DNA from: Amycolatopsis mediterranei
GTDB taxonomy: Bacteria; Actinomycetota; Actinomycetes; Mycobacteriales; Pseudonocardiaceae
NCBI RefSeq assembly: GCF_026017845.1
Contig: NZ_CP100416.1
Location: 7,311,749 to 7,375,748, forward strand
Direction of reading: 5' to 3'
DNA: 64,000 nucleotides
Each line of letters opens with the position of its first letter. The first letter of the stretch is position 1. The notes under the pieces are model-generated. The model had not been told where the DNA came from and made no database searches. It worked only from the letters and a program-made list of their open reading frames with translations. A program made the position numbers and the translations under genes. Below are positions 16,970 through 25,706 of this stretch, one piece after another.

Positions 16970-16999
16970 GGCGGTGCCCGGTGTTCACCGGGCACCGCC
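16970..16999 (+). terminator. perfect 14-bp hairpin after the Trp-rich peptide
   Basis: GGCGGTGCCCGGTG (16970-16983) and CACCGGGCACCGCC (16986-16999) pair perfectly with only two bases between the arms, followed by CTTT. It is strong enough for a factor-independent terminator, with a weak U tract as usual in high-GC actinobacteria. It either ends the peptide transcript or acts as an attenuator for the gene at 17055. Confidence 0.75.
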
Positions 17000-17054
17000 C
17001 TTTCGCCACCGTTTCGCGGATTTCCGTCACCCGCCGACCGGATAAAGTCGGCCG

Positions 17055-17558
17055 ATGACCTCGACGACGCCCTGGTGGGGAAGCGGCGTGTTCGCCTTGG
17101 CCACCGGCCTGCTCACCGCCCTCACGGCCGCGCTGGCGACGCTGCTCCCGAAGCGGGCCGAGCGCCGGATCGAGCAACGCCGGCTCTCCCGCGAGCACAA
17201 GGAAAAGCTGTACCCCGACTTCATCGGGTGCGCGTACGAGATCGTGACCGCCCCGCTTTGGGCAACCACCCCGGAGGACCGGCAACGTCACCTCGACCGC
17301 CTCGTCGGACGGAGTCACCAGGTCGCGTTCTTCGCCCCGGAACCCCTGGGCCGCGCGGTGTCCGAAGTGGTCCGCGCGGCCACGGAACTCACCGACCTCG
17401 CCACGACCATCCGGACGTCGAGCAAACCCGGCCACCAGGGCGCCATCGACCAGCGGTTCGCCCGGGACTACGACGAAGCCCGGGAAAAGCTGCGCACCGC
17501 CGTCGCGGCCTTCACCGAGGCCGGCCGGAGTGATCTGGAGATCTTCCCGGCCCGGTGA
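17055..17558 (+). CDS. single-pass membrane protein, unknown function
   Basis: 167 residues. One N-terminal membrane helix (about 9-31, WGSGVFALATGLLTALTAALATLL-type text) is followed directly by a basic anchor PKRAERRIEQRRL. A cytoplasmic helical domain of about 125 residues comes next (DRQRHLDRLVGRSHQVAFFAPEPL, DYDEAREKLRTAVAAFTEAG). Such short membrane-tethered proteins are common hypotheticals in this order. It begins 93 bp after the Trp-rich peptide gene and behind its hairpin, so it may depend on read-through. No family is recognised. Confidence 0.7.
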   Translation: MTSTTPWWGSGVFALATGLLTALTAALATLLPKRAERRIEQRRLSREHKEKLYPDFIGCAYEIVTAPLWATTPEDRQRHLDRLVGRSHQVAFFAPEPLGRAVSEVVRAATELTDLATTIRTSSKPGHQGAIDQRFARDYDEAREKLRTAVAAFTEAGRSDLEIFPAR

Positions 17559-17695
17559 TCCGGACCCGGGGGAACTCGGCGGGAGGGTCGACTCGCCTGC
17601 GCGGACGGTCGACACGCGTGACTGGAGGGGCAACTCGCGCAACTGGGGTCGGGTTGCGTGCCTGGGGGGTCGGGTCGGGTGGTTAGGGTCGGGGG

Positions 17696-18601
17696 ATGGA
17701 GATGCTGCACCTGCGCTACTTCGTCGCGGTCGCCGAGGAACTGAACTTTTCCGCGGCCGCGCGGAAGCTGCACATGGCCGCCTCCCCGCTCAGCCAGCGG
17801 ATCAAGGACCTCGAGCACGAACTCGGGCAGCAGCTGTTCGACCGCAGCACCCACCACGTCACGCTCACCGACGCCGGGGCCGCGCTGCTGCCGCTCGCGC
17901 GGGACGTTCTCGAGCAGGTCAGCGCCATTCCGTGGAAGCTCGCAGAAGCCACCAAGCCGCAGCGCAGCACCGTCTTCCTCGGCATGCCCGCCGGCGTGCA
18001 CCCCGATCTGCGGGACCGGGTCAAGGCTCTCGCCGAGCGGGTGAAACAAAGCTACGAGCTCAAACGCTGGCCCGGCACCACCGCCGACCTCGTGCAGGGC
18101 GTGCACGACGGGAAGCTCGCGCTCACCCTCGCCCGGCTGCCGGTCGCCGATCCCGCGCTGGAACAGCTGCCCGTGATGAGCGAACGGCTCGGTGCCGTCG
18201 TGCCCGCCGACCTGTTCGCCGGCCGGGACTCGGTCAGCCTGGCCGAGCTCGCCGAATTCCCGTACGTCGCCTCACCAGGTGAAATCGTCCCCGCCTATTT
18301 CGACCAGCTGGACCACCAATTGAACGAATTGGGTGTCAAGAAACGCATCCGACTGACCAACACCGGTTACGGCGGGACGTCGGAAATCATCTCCAGCGGT
18401 GAAGCCTTTTCCATTTCCATGCTCGACGCCAAGAGCCCGATGCACGGCTACCGGCTCGACAACGTCACCGTGCTGCCCTTCACGGATTTCCGCCCCCAGC
18501 TGGACACCGGCCTCCTCTGGCGGCGCGACCGCACCGACGGCGACCTGCGCGACCTCGTCGACGCCGCGAAAGAGATCTTCGCCGAACCGCTCAGCAGCTA
18601 A
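17696..18601 (+). CDS. LysR-family transcriptional regulator
   Basis: 301 residues. The N-terminal winged HTH is MEMLHLRYFVAVAEELNFSAAARKLHMAASPLSQRIKDLE, with the LysR signature and the linker helix to about residue 85. The periplasmic-binding-type effector domain follows (TVFLGMPAGVHPDL onward). It lies upstream of, and in the same direction as, the acyl-CoA operon at 18720. A long dyad sits between the two, so it is the likely local regulator. The 137-bp gap before it (17559-17695) contains only short GGTCG-rich imperfect repeats and no gene. Confidence 0.93.
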   Translation: MEMLHLRYFVAVAEELNFSAAARKLHMAASPLSQRIKDLEHELGQQLFDRSTHHVTLTDAGAALLPLARDVLEQVSAIPWKLAEATKPQRSTVFLGMPAGVHPDLRDRVKALAERVKQSYELKRWPGTTADLVQGVHDGKLALTLARLPVADPALEQLPVMSERLGAVVPADLFAGRDSVSLAELAEFPYVASPGEIVPAYFDQLDHQLNELGVKKRIRLTNTGYGGTSEIISSGEAFSISMLDAKSPMHGYRLDNVTVLPFTDFRPQLDTGLLWRRDRTDGDLRDLVDAAKEIFAEPLSS

Positions 18602-18604
18602 CAG

Positions 18605-18633
18605 AATGGTATGACCACCAGAGTCATACCATT
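18605..18633. promoter_or_regulatory. 11-bp inverted repeat, operator or terminator before acyl-CoA operon
   Basis: AATGGTATGAC (18605-18615) and GTCATACCATT (18623-18633) form a perfect dyad with a seven-base spacer, four bases after the LysR stop and 87 bp before the operon start. The A/T-containing arms are unlike GC-rich terminators here and there is no T run. An operator for the LysR (or another) regulator is the preferred reading. Confidence 0.6.
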
Positions 18634-18719
18634 GTTCGTATCATGATCATTCCCTTTCATGCCGGACGCGCCTACGTTCGTAAGTAGAGCGAAGCAGCAA
18701 GGCGCGAAAGGACGAAAAG

Positions 18720-19856
18720 ATGACGACCGGACCTCTGGACGGCGTGCGCGTGATCGACCTCTCGACCGTGGTCATGGGCCCGTACGCGGCGCAGATCCTC
18801 GGCGACCTGGGCGCCGACGTGATCAAGATCGAGTCCCCCGCGGACACCGTGCGGGTGGGCGAGTACCGCACCACGCCGGGCATGACCGCGCTGAACCTCA
18901 ACGTCAACCGCAACAAGCGCAGCGTGGCCCTCAACCTCAAGGACGAGACCGAGCGCGAGCAGGCCCTCAAGCTGATCGACACGGCCGACGTGCTGATCAC
19001 CAACATGCGCCCCGGCGCGCTGGCCCGGCTCGGCCTGAACTACGCCGACGTCGCCGCGCGCAACCCGCGGCTGGTCTACGCCCACGCGCAGGGCTTCCGC
19101 AGCGACTCCGACCGCGCCGGGAACGCCGCCTACGACGAGACCGTGCAGGCCTCCTCCGGCCTGGTCGACGTGGCCAACCGCGCGCTCGGCGAGCCGGTCT
19201 ACCTGCCGACGATCATCGGCGACAAGGTCTCGTCGCTGACCATCGCCTACAGCGTGCTCGCCGCGCTGGTGCACCGCGACAAGACCGGCCAGGGCCAGCA
19301 GGTCGAGATCCCGATGACCGACACGCTCATCGCGTTCAACCTCGTCGAACACCTCGCCGGGCACACCTACGAGCCGGCCACCGGCCCCACCGGGTTCGCG
19401 CTGTCGATGACGAAGGGCCACGCCGCGGTCCGCACCAAGGACGGCCTCGCCTGCGTCATCCCCTACAACCCGCAGAACTTCCGCGACTTCTTCGCCGCGG
19501 CCGGGCGCCCCGACCTCGCCGCCGACCCGCGCGTGAACGGCGATGCCATCAACCGGGCCGACAACGAGTGGCTGAGCGAGCAGATCGCGGTGTGCGCCCC
19601 GGCGCTGACCACCGAGGAGTGGGCCGAGGTGTGCGCCAAGCACAGCATCCCGATGGCTCCGGCACTGGAACTGGACCACGCCCACGAGGACCCGTACGTC
19701 CGCGACGGCCACCTGCTCGACACCGTCGAGCACCCGAGCGAGGGCACCATCCGCACGGTCGGCATCCCGGTGAAGTTCTCCGCGACGCCCGGCTCGATCC
19801 GCCGCCTGGCCCCGCTGGCCGGCCAGGACACCGCCGAAGTCCTCGCGGAACTCTGA
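18720..19856 (+). CDS. CaiB/BaiF-family CoA transferase
   Basis: 378 residues with GAAAGGACGAAAAG before the ATG. Family III CoA-transferase hallmarks are visible: LDGVRVIDLSTVVMGPYAAQ, LGADVIKIESP, the RNKRSVALNLKD motif and a catalytic-Asp region around AYDETVQASSG. It moves CoA between acyl-CoA and a free acid. As first gene of the operon it probably activates the pathway substrate. Family enzymes act on carnitine, mesaconate, bile acids and others; the substrate is not determinable here. Confidence 0.92.
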   Translation: MTTGPLDGVRVIDLSTVVMGPYAAQILGDLGADVIKIESPADTVRVGEYRTTPGMTALNLNVNRNKRSVALNLKDETEREQALKLIDTADVLITNMRPGALARLGLNYADVAARNPRLVYAHAQGFRSDSDRAGNAAYDETVQASSGLVDVANRALGEPVYLPTIIGDKVSSLTIAYSVLAALVHRDKTGQGQQVEIPMTDTLIAFNLVEHLAGHTYEPATGPTGFALSMTKGHAAVRTKDGLACVIPYNPQNFRDFFAAAGRPDLAADPRVNGDAINRADNEWLSEQIAVCAPALTTEEWAEVCAKHSIPMAPALELDHAHEDPYVRDGHLLDTVEHPSEGTIRTVGIPVKFSATPGSIRRLAPLAGQDTAEVLAEL

Positions 19857-19868
19857 AAGAAGCAAGTC

Positions 19869-20618
19869 ATGACCGAAGTACGCACCGAACGGATCGGCAG
19901 CACCCTGCTGATCACCATCGACCGGCCCCAGGCCCGCAACGCGGTCAACGCCGCGGTCGCGGCCGGGCTGGCCGCCGCCCTCGACGAACTCGAGAGCGAC
20001 CCCACCCTCCGGGCGGGTGTCCTGACCGGCGCGGAGAACACCTTCAGCGCCGGCATGGACCTCAAGGCCGCACTCAAGGGCGAGTCCCCGGAGATCCGCG
20101 GCCGCGGGTTCGGGGGCCTGACCGAAGCCGAGCTGACCAAGCCGCTGATCGCCGCCGTCGAAGGGTTCGCCATGGGCGGCGGGTTCGAACTGGCACTGGG
20201 CTGCGACCTGATCGTCGCCGGGGAAACCGCGCAGTTCGGCCTGCCCGAGGTCAAGCGCGGCCTGATCGCCGCGGGCGGCGGCGTGATCCGGCTGCCGAAG
20301 CGGATCCCGCACCACCTCGCGATGGAGTTCCTGCTCACCGGCGAGCCCGTCACCGGCCGCCGCGCCGGCGAGCTCGGCCTGGTCAACCGCGTGACCGCCG
20401 ACGGCGACGCCGCCGCGGTCGCCGTCGGCCTCGCCGAGAAGCTGGCGGAGAACGCACCCCTCGCGCTTGCCGCCGTCAAGAAGATCGTGCGCGGCTCGGA
20501 GGCCGAAGCCTTTGCCGTGCAACGCGAAGAGACCAAAAAGCTGATGCAGTCCAACGACGTCCGCGAGGGCATGACCGCCTTCGCCGAGCGCCGCGCTCCG
20601 AAGTGGACAGGCGAATGA
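19869..20618 (+). CDS. crotonase / enoyl-CoA hydratase family enzyme
   Basis: 249 residues. Crotonase fold signatures: LLITIDRPQARNAVNAAV, the oxyanion-hole segment NTFSAGMDLKA and the second loop IAAVEGFAMGGGFELAL. Glu in LPEVKRGLIAAGGG is in the catalytic region. It would hydrate an enoyl-CoA or carry out a related isomerase or lyase step. Ends in an ATGA overlap with the acetoacetate-decarboxylase-like gene, so translation is coupled. A C-terminal PKW motif (RRAPKWTGE) is common in degradative members. Confidence 0.93.
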   Translation: MTEVRTERIGSTLLITIDRPQARNAVNAAVAAGLAAALDELESDPTLRAGVLTGAENTFSAGMDLKAALKGESPEIRGRGFGGLTEAELTKPLIAAVEGFAMGGGFELALGCDLIVAGETAQFGLPEVKRGLIAAGGGVIRLPKRIPHHLAMEFLLTGEPVTGRRAGELGLVNRVTADGDAAAVAVGLAEKLAENAPLALAAVKKIVRGSEAEAFAVQREETKKLMQSNDVREGMTAFAERRAPKWTGE

Positions 20619-21361
20619 AGATCGAAGAAGTCCGGCAGCACGTGACGACCCCGCTGACCGCCCCGGCGTTCGCGCCCGTGGTCCCGAGGTTCACCGACCG
20701 CGAGTACCTCAACATCGTCTACCGCACCGACGCCGACGCCCTGCGCGCGGTCGTGCCGGAGCCGCTGCAGGTCGAGGAACCGTTGGTGCGCTTCGAAGTC
20801 ATGAAGATGGGCGACGTCTCCGGCTACGGCCCCTACACCGAGTCCGGCCAGGCGATCGAGGTCAGCTTCGACGGCGAGCGCGGCGAGTACCTGCACGCGA
20901 TGTACCTCGACAACTTCCCGGCCACCGCGTCCGGGCGTGAGGTCAGCGCCTACCCCAAGACCGCCGGCAGCCCGAAGCTCTATGTCGACAACGGTGTGCT
21001 CGTCGGCACGCTGGACTACGGGACGCTGCGGGTCGCCACGGCGACCATGGGCTACAAGCACCACGCCCTGGACGTCCGCGAGGCCGAACGCCAGATCACC
21101 GTCCCGACGTTCATGCTCAAGACGATCCCCGGCTACGACGGCGCCCCGCGCGTGCAGGAGCTGGTCCGCACCGAGATCACCGACGTCGTGGTCAAGGAGG
21201 CCTACACCGCCCCGGCCCGGCTGCAGCTGTTCCAGCACGTCCTGGCCCCGCTGGCCGACCTGCCGGTGCTGGAGGTCGTTTCCGCGAGTCACATCCGCAC
21301 CGACCTGACGCTCGCCCCGGTCAAGCCGGTCTTCGACTACCTGAAGGGAGTGCGGTCATGA
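20615..21361 (+). CDS. acetoacetate decarboxylase family protein
   Basis: 248 residues from ATG 20615, overlapping the previous stop by 4 bp. The ADC-like fold is recognised by DREYLNIVYRTDADALRAVVPEPLQ, then EVSAYPKTAGSPKL carrying the Schiff-base Lys region, and VVKEAYTAPARLQLFQHVLAPLADLPVLEV. True ADC splits acetoacetate to acetone and CO2. Homologues also do aldol or retro-aldol chemistry, so the reaction in this catabolic operon is open. It overlaps the next gene by 4 bp. Confidence 0.88.
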   Translation: MKIEEVRQHVTTPLTAPAFAPVVPRFTDREYLNIVYRTDADALRAVVPEPLQVEEPLVRFEVMKMGDVSGYGPYTESGQAIEVSFDGERGEYLHAMYLDNFPATASGREVSAYPKTAGSPKLYVDNGVLVGTLDYGTLRVATATMGYKHHALDVREAERQITVPTFMLKTIPGYDGAPRVQELVRTEITDVVVKEAYTAPARLQLFQHVLAPLADLPVLEVVSASHIRTDLTLAPVKPVFDYLKGVRS

Positions 21362-22284
21362 AGGAATTCCGCACCGCGGCCGTCATCGGCGCCGGCACCA
21401 TCGGCCTGTCCTGGACGGCACTGTTCGCCGGCCACGGCCTGACCGTCCGGGTGAGCGACCCCCGCCCCGACCTCGCCGACGCGGTCCTGAAGGCTCTCGA
21501 GGAGTTCACCCCGCACCTGGCCGCCCGCGGCCTCGACGTCACCGGGCTGGCCGACCGGGTCATCCTCGCCGGCGACGTCGCCGAGGCGGTCCGGGACGCC
21601 GACGTCGTGCAGGAGAACGGTCCCGAGAACGTCGAGTTCAAAAAGGACCTGTTCAAGACCCTCCTCGAGGAAGCGCCGAAGCACGCGCTGCTGCTGAGCT
21701 CGTCGAGCGCCATCCCGTCGACGGCGTTCACCGGCGACCTGGCCGACGCGAGCCGGGTCCTCATCGGACACCCGTTCAACCCCCCGCACCTGATCCCGCT
21801 GGTCGAGGTCGTTCCCGGCGAGCGCACCAGCGAAGAGTCCGTGCGGAGGGCCGTCGGCTTCTACACCTTCCTCGGCCGCACGCCGGTCGTGGAGCGCAAG
21901 GAGATCCCCGGCTTCGTCGGCAACCGGCTGCAGAACGCGCTGAGCCGCGAGGCGATCTACCTCGTCGAGCAGGGTGTCGTCACCCCCGAGGACCTCGACA
22001 AGGTGATCACGAATTCGCTCGGCATCCGCTGGGCCACGGTCGGGCCGTTCCTCGGCTCGCACCTCGGCGGTGGCCCGGGTGGCTACCGGCACATGGCCGA
22101 GCACATCGGCAAGTCCATGAAGAAGATGTGGGCCGGGCTGGGCAACCCCAGCCAGAGCCCCGAAGAGCAGGAACAGCTCATCGAAGCTGTCGAAACGGCT
22201 TACGGCTCCTCCACGTACTCGGAACTCGCCGAGACGCGCGACCGCAAGCAGCTCGCAGTGTTGAACGCAGTGGAGGAGAACTGA
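21358..22284 (+). CDS. 3-hydroxyacyl-CoA dehydrogenase family oxidoreductase
   Basis: 308 residues, ATGA-coupled to the gene before. The Rossmann motif AAVIGAGTIGLSWTALFAG binds NAD. LLLSSSSAIPSTAF and the catalytic His in IGHPFNPPHLIPLVEVV are conserved, as is the C-terminal IPGFVGNRLQNALSREA. The length and the GHPFNPPHL motif match the single-domain branch that includes L-carnitine dehydrogenase and lambda-crystallin-like enzymes, so a free hydroxy acid may be the substrate instead of a CoA ester. Confidence 0.92.
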   Translation: MKEFRTAAVIGAGTIGLSWTALFAGHGLTVRVSDPRPDLADAVLKALEEFTPHLAARGLDVTGLADRVILAGDVAEAVRDADVVQENGPENVEFKKDLFKTLLEEAPKHALLLSSSSAIPSTAFTGDLADASRVLIGHPFNPPHLIPLVEVVPGERTSEESVRRAVGFYTFLGRTPVVERKEIPGFVGNRLQNALSREAIYLVEQGVVTPEDLDKVITNSLGIRWATVGPFLGSHLGGGPGGYRHMAEHIGKSMKKMWAGLGNPSQSPEEQEQLIEAVETAYGSSTYSELAETRDRKQLAVLNAVEEN

Positions 22285-22285
22285 C

Positions 22286-23482
22286 ATGACCATGGAAGCA
22301 CTCGAAGGCCAGCTGACCGCCGACTTCTACAACTTCGAAACGCTGCTGGGCGACGACGAGCGCAAGCTGCTCGTCAAGGCGCGCGAGTTCATGCGCACCG
22401 ACGTCAAGCCGCTGGTGAACGAGAACTGGGAAGCCGGCACCTTCCCGAAGGAACTGATCGGGATGTTCCGGGAGTCGGGCCTGGCGGGCCTGCCCTACGA
22501 GGGCTACGGCGAGCACAAGCCGGCGGTCAGCCACCTGCTCACCGGCATGATGGCGATGGAGATGAGCCGCACGGACGCTTCGGTGGCGACGTTCTTCGGT
22601 GTCCACAACGGACTCGCGATGTACTCGATCGCGAGCGGCGGCAGCCAGGAGCAGCGCGACCGCTGGCTCCCGGAAATGGCCGCGATGGACAAGATCGGCG
22701 CGTTCGCGATGACCGAACCGCTCGGCGGCTCCGACGTCGCCGGTGGCATGCGCACCACGGCCAAGCGAGACGGTGACAGCTGGATCCTCAACGGCGCCAA
22801 GAAGTGGATCGGCAACGCGACTTTCGCCGACTACGTCGTGGTGTGGGCCCGGGACCTCGACGACAACCACGTCAAGGGGTTCGTCGTCGAGAAGGGCACG
22901 CCGGGCTTCGTGGCGGAGAAGATCCAGGGCAAGACGGCGTTCCGGATCGTCGAAAACGCCGAAATCACCCTGACCGACGTCCGCGTTCCGGAAGAGAACC
23001 GCCTGCAGGGCATCAACTCCTTCCGCGACGTCGCCGAGATCCTGCGCGCCACCCGCGGCGGTGTGGCCTGGCAGGCGCTGGGCGTGATGATCGGCGCCTA
23101 CGAGCTCGCGCTGGACTACGCCAAGGAGCGCACGCAGTTCGGCCGGCCGATCGCCCGCTTCCAGCTGGTGCAGGACCTGCTCGTCAAGAGCCTCGGCAAC
23201 ATCACCGCCTCCTGGGGCATGCTGGTGCAGCTCGCCCGCCTGCAGGACGCGGGGATCTTCCAGGACGAGCACTCCTCGCTGGCCAAGGCGTTCGTCACCG
23301 CGCGGATGCGCGAGGTCGTCGCCTGGAGCCGGGAGATCTTCGGCGGCAACGGGATCGTGCTCGAGTACGACGTGGCGCGGTTCTTCGCCGACGCCGAGGC
23401 GATCTACTCCTTCGAGGGCACGCGCGAGATGAACACCCTGATCGTCGGCAAGGCGATCACCGGACAGAGCGCGTTCGTCTGA
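22286..23482 (+). CDS. acyl-CoA dehydrogenase
   Basis: 398 residues, one base after the previous stop. Flavin-binding and active-site motifs: GAFAMTEPLGGSDVAGGMRT, the middle beta domain LNGAKKWIGNATFADYVVVWAR, and the C-terminal helices ERTQFGRPIARFQLVQ and IFGGNGIVLEYDVARFFADAEAIYSFEGT, where the Glu of the last segment is the usual catalytic base of glutaryl/isovaleryl-type members. Last gene of the operon. The convergent LCP gene ends 4 bp away, with no hairpin between. Confidence 0.95.
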   Translation: MTMEALEGQLTADFYNFETLLGDDERKLLVKAREFMRTDVKPLVNENWEAGTFPKELIGMFRESGLAGLPYEGYGEHKPAVSHLLTGMMAMEMSRTDASVATFFGVHNGLAMYSIASGGSQEQRDRWLPEMAAMDKIGAFAMTEPLGGSDVAGGMRTTAKRDGDSWILNGAKKWIGNATFADYVVVWARDLDDNHVKGFVVEKGTPGFVAEKIQGKTAFRIVENAEITLTDVRVPEENRLQGINSFRDVAEILRATRGGVAWQALGVMIGAYELALDYAKERTQFGRPIARFQLVQDLLVKSLGNITASWGMLVQLARLQDAGIFQDEHSSLAKAFVTARMREVVAWSREIFGGNGIVLEYDVARFFADAEAIYSFEGTREMNTLIVGKAITGQSAFV

Positions 23483-23486
23483 GCAC

Positions 23487-24716
23487 TCAGTTCACGCAGC
23501 CGGCGGCCGTACTGGTCGCCGGCTGTTTCGCGTCCGAAGTACCCGAAGTAGCCGAAGTGCCCGGCGCCGGTGCCTTCGTGCCGGTGGCGGCCACCGGCTT
23601 CACGTCGCCGGTCGTGTCGTCGCCGGCGGCCTGGACCGCGGCGGTGCTGATCGCCGTGCGGACGAACTGCTGGACCTGCGCCGGGTCGACCTTGACCGCG
23701 TCACCGTCCGACGGCGTCTGCAGCGACAGGCTCTGCACCGGGATGGTGGCGAAGGCGATCGCCCCCGAGGTCATCCCCCGCAGCTGCTGGGCGAAACTCA
23801 GGATGTCCCAGTCCTTGTCCAGCACCACCGAGCCCTGCACCGCGCCGACCAGCGAACTCAGCTTCGCCGGGTCGGTGAACGTGCCCGCGCTCAGCACCTT
23901 CTTCGCCATGCCCGACAGGAACGCCTGCTGCCGCGCGATGCGGTCGAGGTCGCCGTTGAGCAGCCCGTGGCGCTGCCGGACGAAGGCGAGCGCCTGCGCC
24001 CCGGACAGCGTCTGCGGGCCGGCCGCGAAGTCCGCGCCGGAGTAGGTGTCGTGCACCGGCGCCTTGAGGCAGACCTCGACGCCGCCGACGGCCTGCGACA
24101 GCGCGTCGAAGCCCGCGAGGTTGATCGCCGCGTAGTGGTTGATCGTCAGCCCGGTGAACTTCTCCACCGTCTGGATCGCCGTCTTCGCGCCCGCCTCGTT
24201 CGCCGCCACCTCCAGCTGCGCGCCGGCGAGCCCGTGGGCGCGCAGCCCGGACATCGCGGCGTTCTTGCCGCGGCTGTACGCCGAGTTGATCTTGTGTTTG
24301 CCGTACCCGCCCGCGATGTCCACATAGGAATCGCGCGGGATCGAGATCGCGGTGGCCGCGGCGCCGCCCGCCGGGATGTGGACCACGATCATCGTGTCGG
24401 TGGTGTCGCCGCCGTCGTCGCCGCCGCCGGCGTGGAGCGCGTCGAGCACGTTCTGTGGCAACGGGTTGCCGTACGCGTCGGTACGGGCGTCGATCCCGAC
24501 GAGCAGGAGGTTCTGGGCGACCTTCAGCGGCTCGCCCGGCGGGGTGTCGTCGGTGTCGACCTGCGCCGCCGGCGGGATGACGTCGGCGGTGACGATGCCG
24601 TCGTCCAGGGCGCCCAGCTGCGTCCACAGGTAGCCGGTGGCGCCGAGCACCACCGTGGAGACGACGCCGAGCGCGACCCGGCCGCCGATCCGGCGCCCCC
24701 GCGTCGACAACAGCAC
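23487..24716 (-). CDS. LCP (LytR-CpsA-Psr) family cell-wall ligase
   Basis: 409 residues from GTG 24716 with AAGGGG upstream. A cytoplasmic Arg-rich start and one membrane helix (about 12-32) precede the extracellular LCP domain. Conserved positions include LLLVGIDAR, TDTMIVVHI, ISIPRDSYVDI, KINSAYSRGK, GFDALSQAVGGVEVCL and LAFVRQRHGLLNGDLDRIARQQAFL. The family transfers glycopolymers such as arabinogalactan from lipid carriers to peptidoglycan. The tail is a Thr/Ala/Pro-rich linker ending AAGCVN. The DprE2-like gene upstream on the same strand supports an arabinan link. Confidence 0.92.
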   Translation of the reverse strand: MLLSTRGRRIGGRVALGVVSTVVLGATGYLWTQLGALDDGIVTADVIPPAAQVDTDDTPPGEPLKVAQNLLLVGIDARTDAYGNPLPQNVLDALHAGGGDDGGDTTDTMIVVHIPAGGAAATAISIPRDSYVDIAGGYGKHKINSAYSRGKNAAMSGLRAHGLAGAQLEVAANEAGAKTAIQTVEKFTGLTINHYAAINLAGFDALSQAVGGVEVCLKAPVHDTYSGADFAAGPQTLSGAQALAFVRQRHGLLNGDLDRIARQQAFLSGMAKKVLSAGTFTDPAKLSSLVGAVQGSVVLDKDWDILSFAQQLRGMTSGAIAFATIPVQSLSLQTPSDGDAVKVDPAQVQQFVRTAISTAAVQAAGDDTTGDVKPVAATGTKAPAPGTSATSGTSDAKQPATSTAAGCVN

Positions 24717-24923
24717 GTCTTTCCCCTTGCTTCCCGCCGATGGTTCCCCTGTTCGAGGATCACCGCGTTAGCTGGGAATCAGCTGAGAAAGTTGTCGGAA
24801 AGCTGTGACGCTGCCCGATCGGCCGAGCCGTTTCCGGGCCCTGGGCCGGTTTCGCCACACACGGTAGGGGTGTGTGCACGCCGATGTGCTGTGGCACCGG
24901 CCACACCGGCCGACCCTATCGCG

Positions 24924-25667
24924 TCACCGCGGCAGTTTGCGCCAGATCGCGCGCGGCAGCAGGCGCATCGCGAAGAAGACCGGACGGAGCAGTCCGGGCA
25001 CCCAGACGACCCCGCGGCCGCGGCGCAGCGCGGCGACCGTCGCCTCGGCCACCTGGTCCGGGGTGCTGGAGAACGGCGCCGGCGTCATGCCTTCGGTCAT
25101 CCGGCCGATCACGAAGCCGGGGCGGACGAGCAGGAGGTGGACGCCGGAGCCGTGCAGCGCGTCGGCGAGCCCGCACGCGAAGCCGTCGAGGCCGGCTTTG
25201 GCCGAGCCGTATACGTAGTTCGCGCGGCGCACCCGCACCCCGGCCACCGAGGAGAACACGACGAGCCGGCCGTGCCCCTGCGCGCGCAGCAGGTTCGCGG
25301 CGTGGGTGAGCACGCCGACCTGGGCGACGTAGTCGGTGTGCACGATCGCGGCGGCGTGGGCGCTGTCCTGTTCGGCGCGCGCCTGGTCGCCGAGGACGCC
25401 GAAGGCGAGCACGACGGTCTCGAGCGGCCCGTGCTCAGCTGCCACCTTCTCCAGGAAGGGACCGTGCGCGGCGAGGTCGTCGGCGTCGAACTCGGCCGTC
25501 TCCACCGCCTCGGCGCCGGCCTCGCCCAGCGCGGCGACCTCCGCGGTCAGGTCCGCCCCCGGCCGTGCGGCCAGCACGAATCGACGCACATCCCCGCTGA
25601 CCAGGCGTTTCGCCACGGCCAACCCGATTTCGCTGCGTCCGCCCAGTACCAGCACCGTTCCGCTCAC
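24924..25667 (-). CDS. DprE2-like SDR (decaprenylphosphoryl-ribose 2'-epimerase reductase subunit)
   Basis: 247 residues from GTG 25667. The nucleotide motif is VLVLGGRSEIGLAVAKRL, the GGxSEIG form typical of DprE2 and not of generic SDRs. The catalytic YVYGSAKAGLDGF (YxxxK) follows, then LLVRPGFVIGRMTEGM. DprE2 reduces the 2-keto intermediate made by DprE1 to give decaprenylphosphoryl-arabinose, the arabinan donor. No DprE1 is adjacent, so a paralogue with another lipid-sugar substrate is possible. Divergent from the sigma factor at 25707, with only 39 bp between. Confidence 0.78.
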   Translation of the reverse strand: MSGTVLVLGGRSEIGLAVAKRLVSGDVRRFVLAARPGADLTAEVAALGEAGAEAVETAEFDADDLAAHGPFLEKVAAEHGPLETVVLAFGVLGDQARAEQDSAHAAAIVHTDYVAQVGVLTHAANLLRAQGHGRLVVFSSVAGVRVRRANYVYGSAKAGLDGFACGLADALHGSGVHLLLVRPGFVIGRMTEGMTPAPFSSTPDQVAEATVAALRRGRGVVWVPGLLRPVFFAMRLLPRAIWRKLPR

Positions 25668-25706
25668 CGCCGCATTCTCCCAGCCCGGGTGCGCTAGCGT
25701 GCCGGG

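Noticed and set aside
16667..16995. Minus-strand frames opposite the Trp-rich peptide
   Set aside because: Their His/Thr runs are the complement of the TGG codons; no ribosome site or family.
17559..17695. Short GGTCG-type repeats before the LysR gene as an iteron origin
   Set aside because: The repeats are irregular, GC-rich and few; there is no replication gene nearby.
18605..18633. Plain intrinsic terminator of the LysR gene
   Set aside because: A T tract is lacking and the arms are AT-containing; its place before the operon favours an operator, though a double role is possible.
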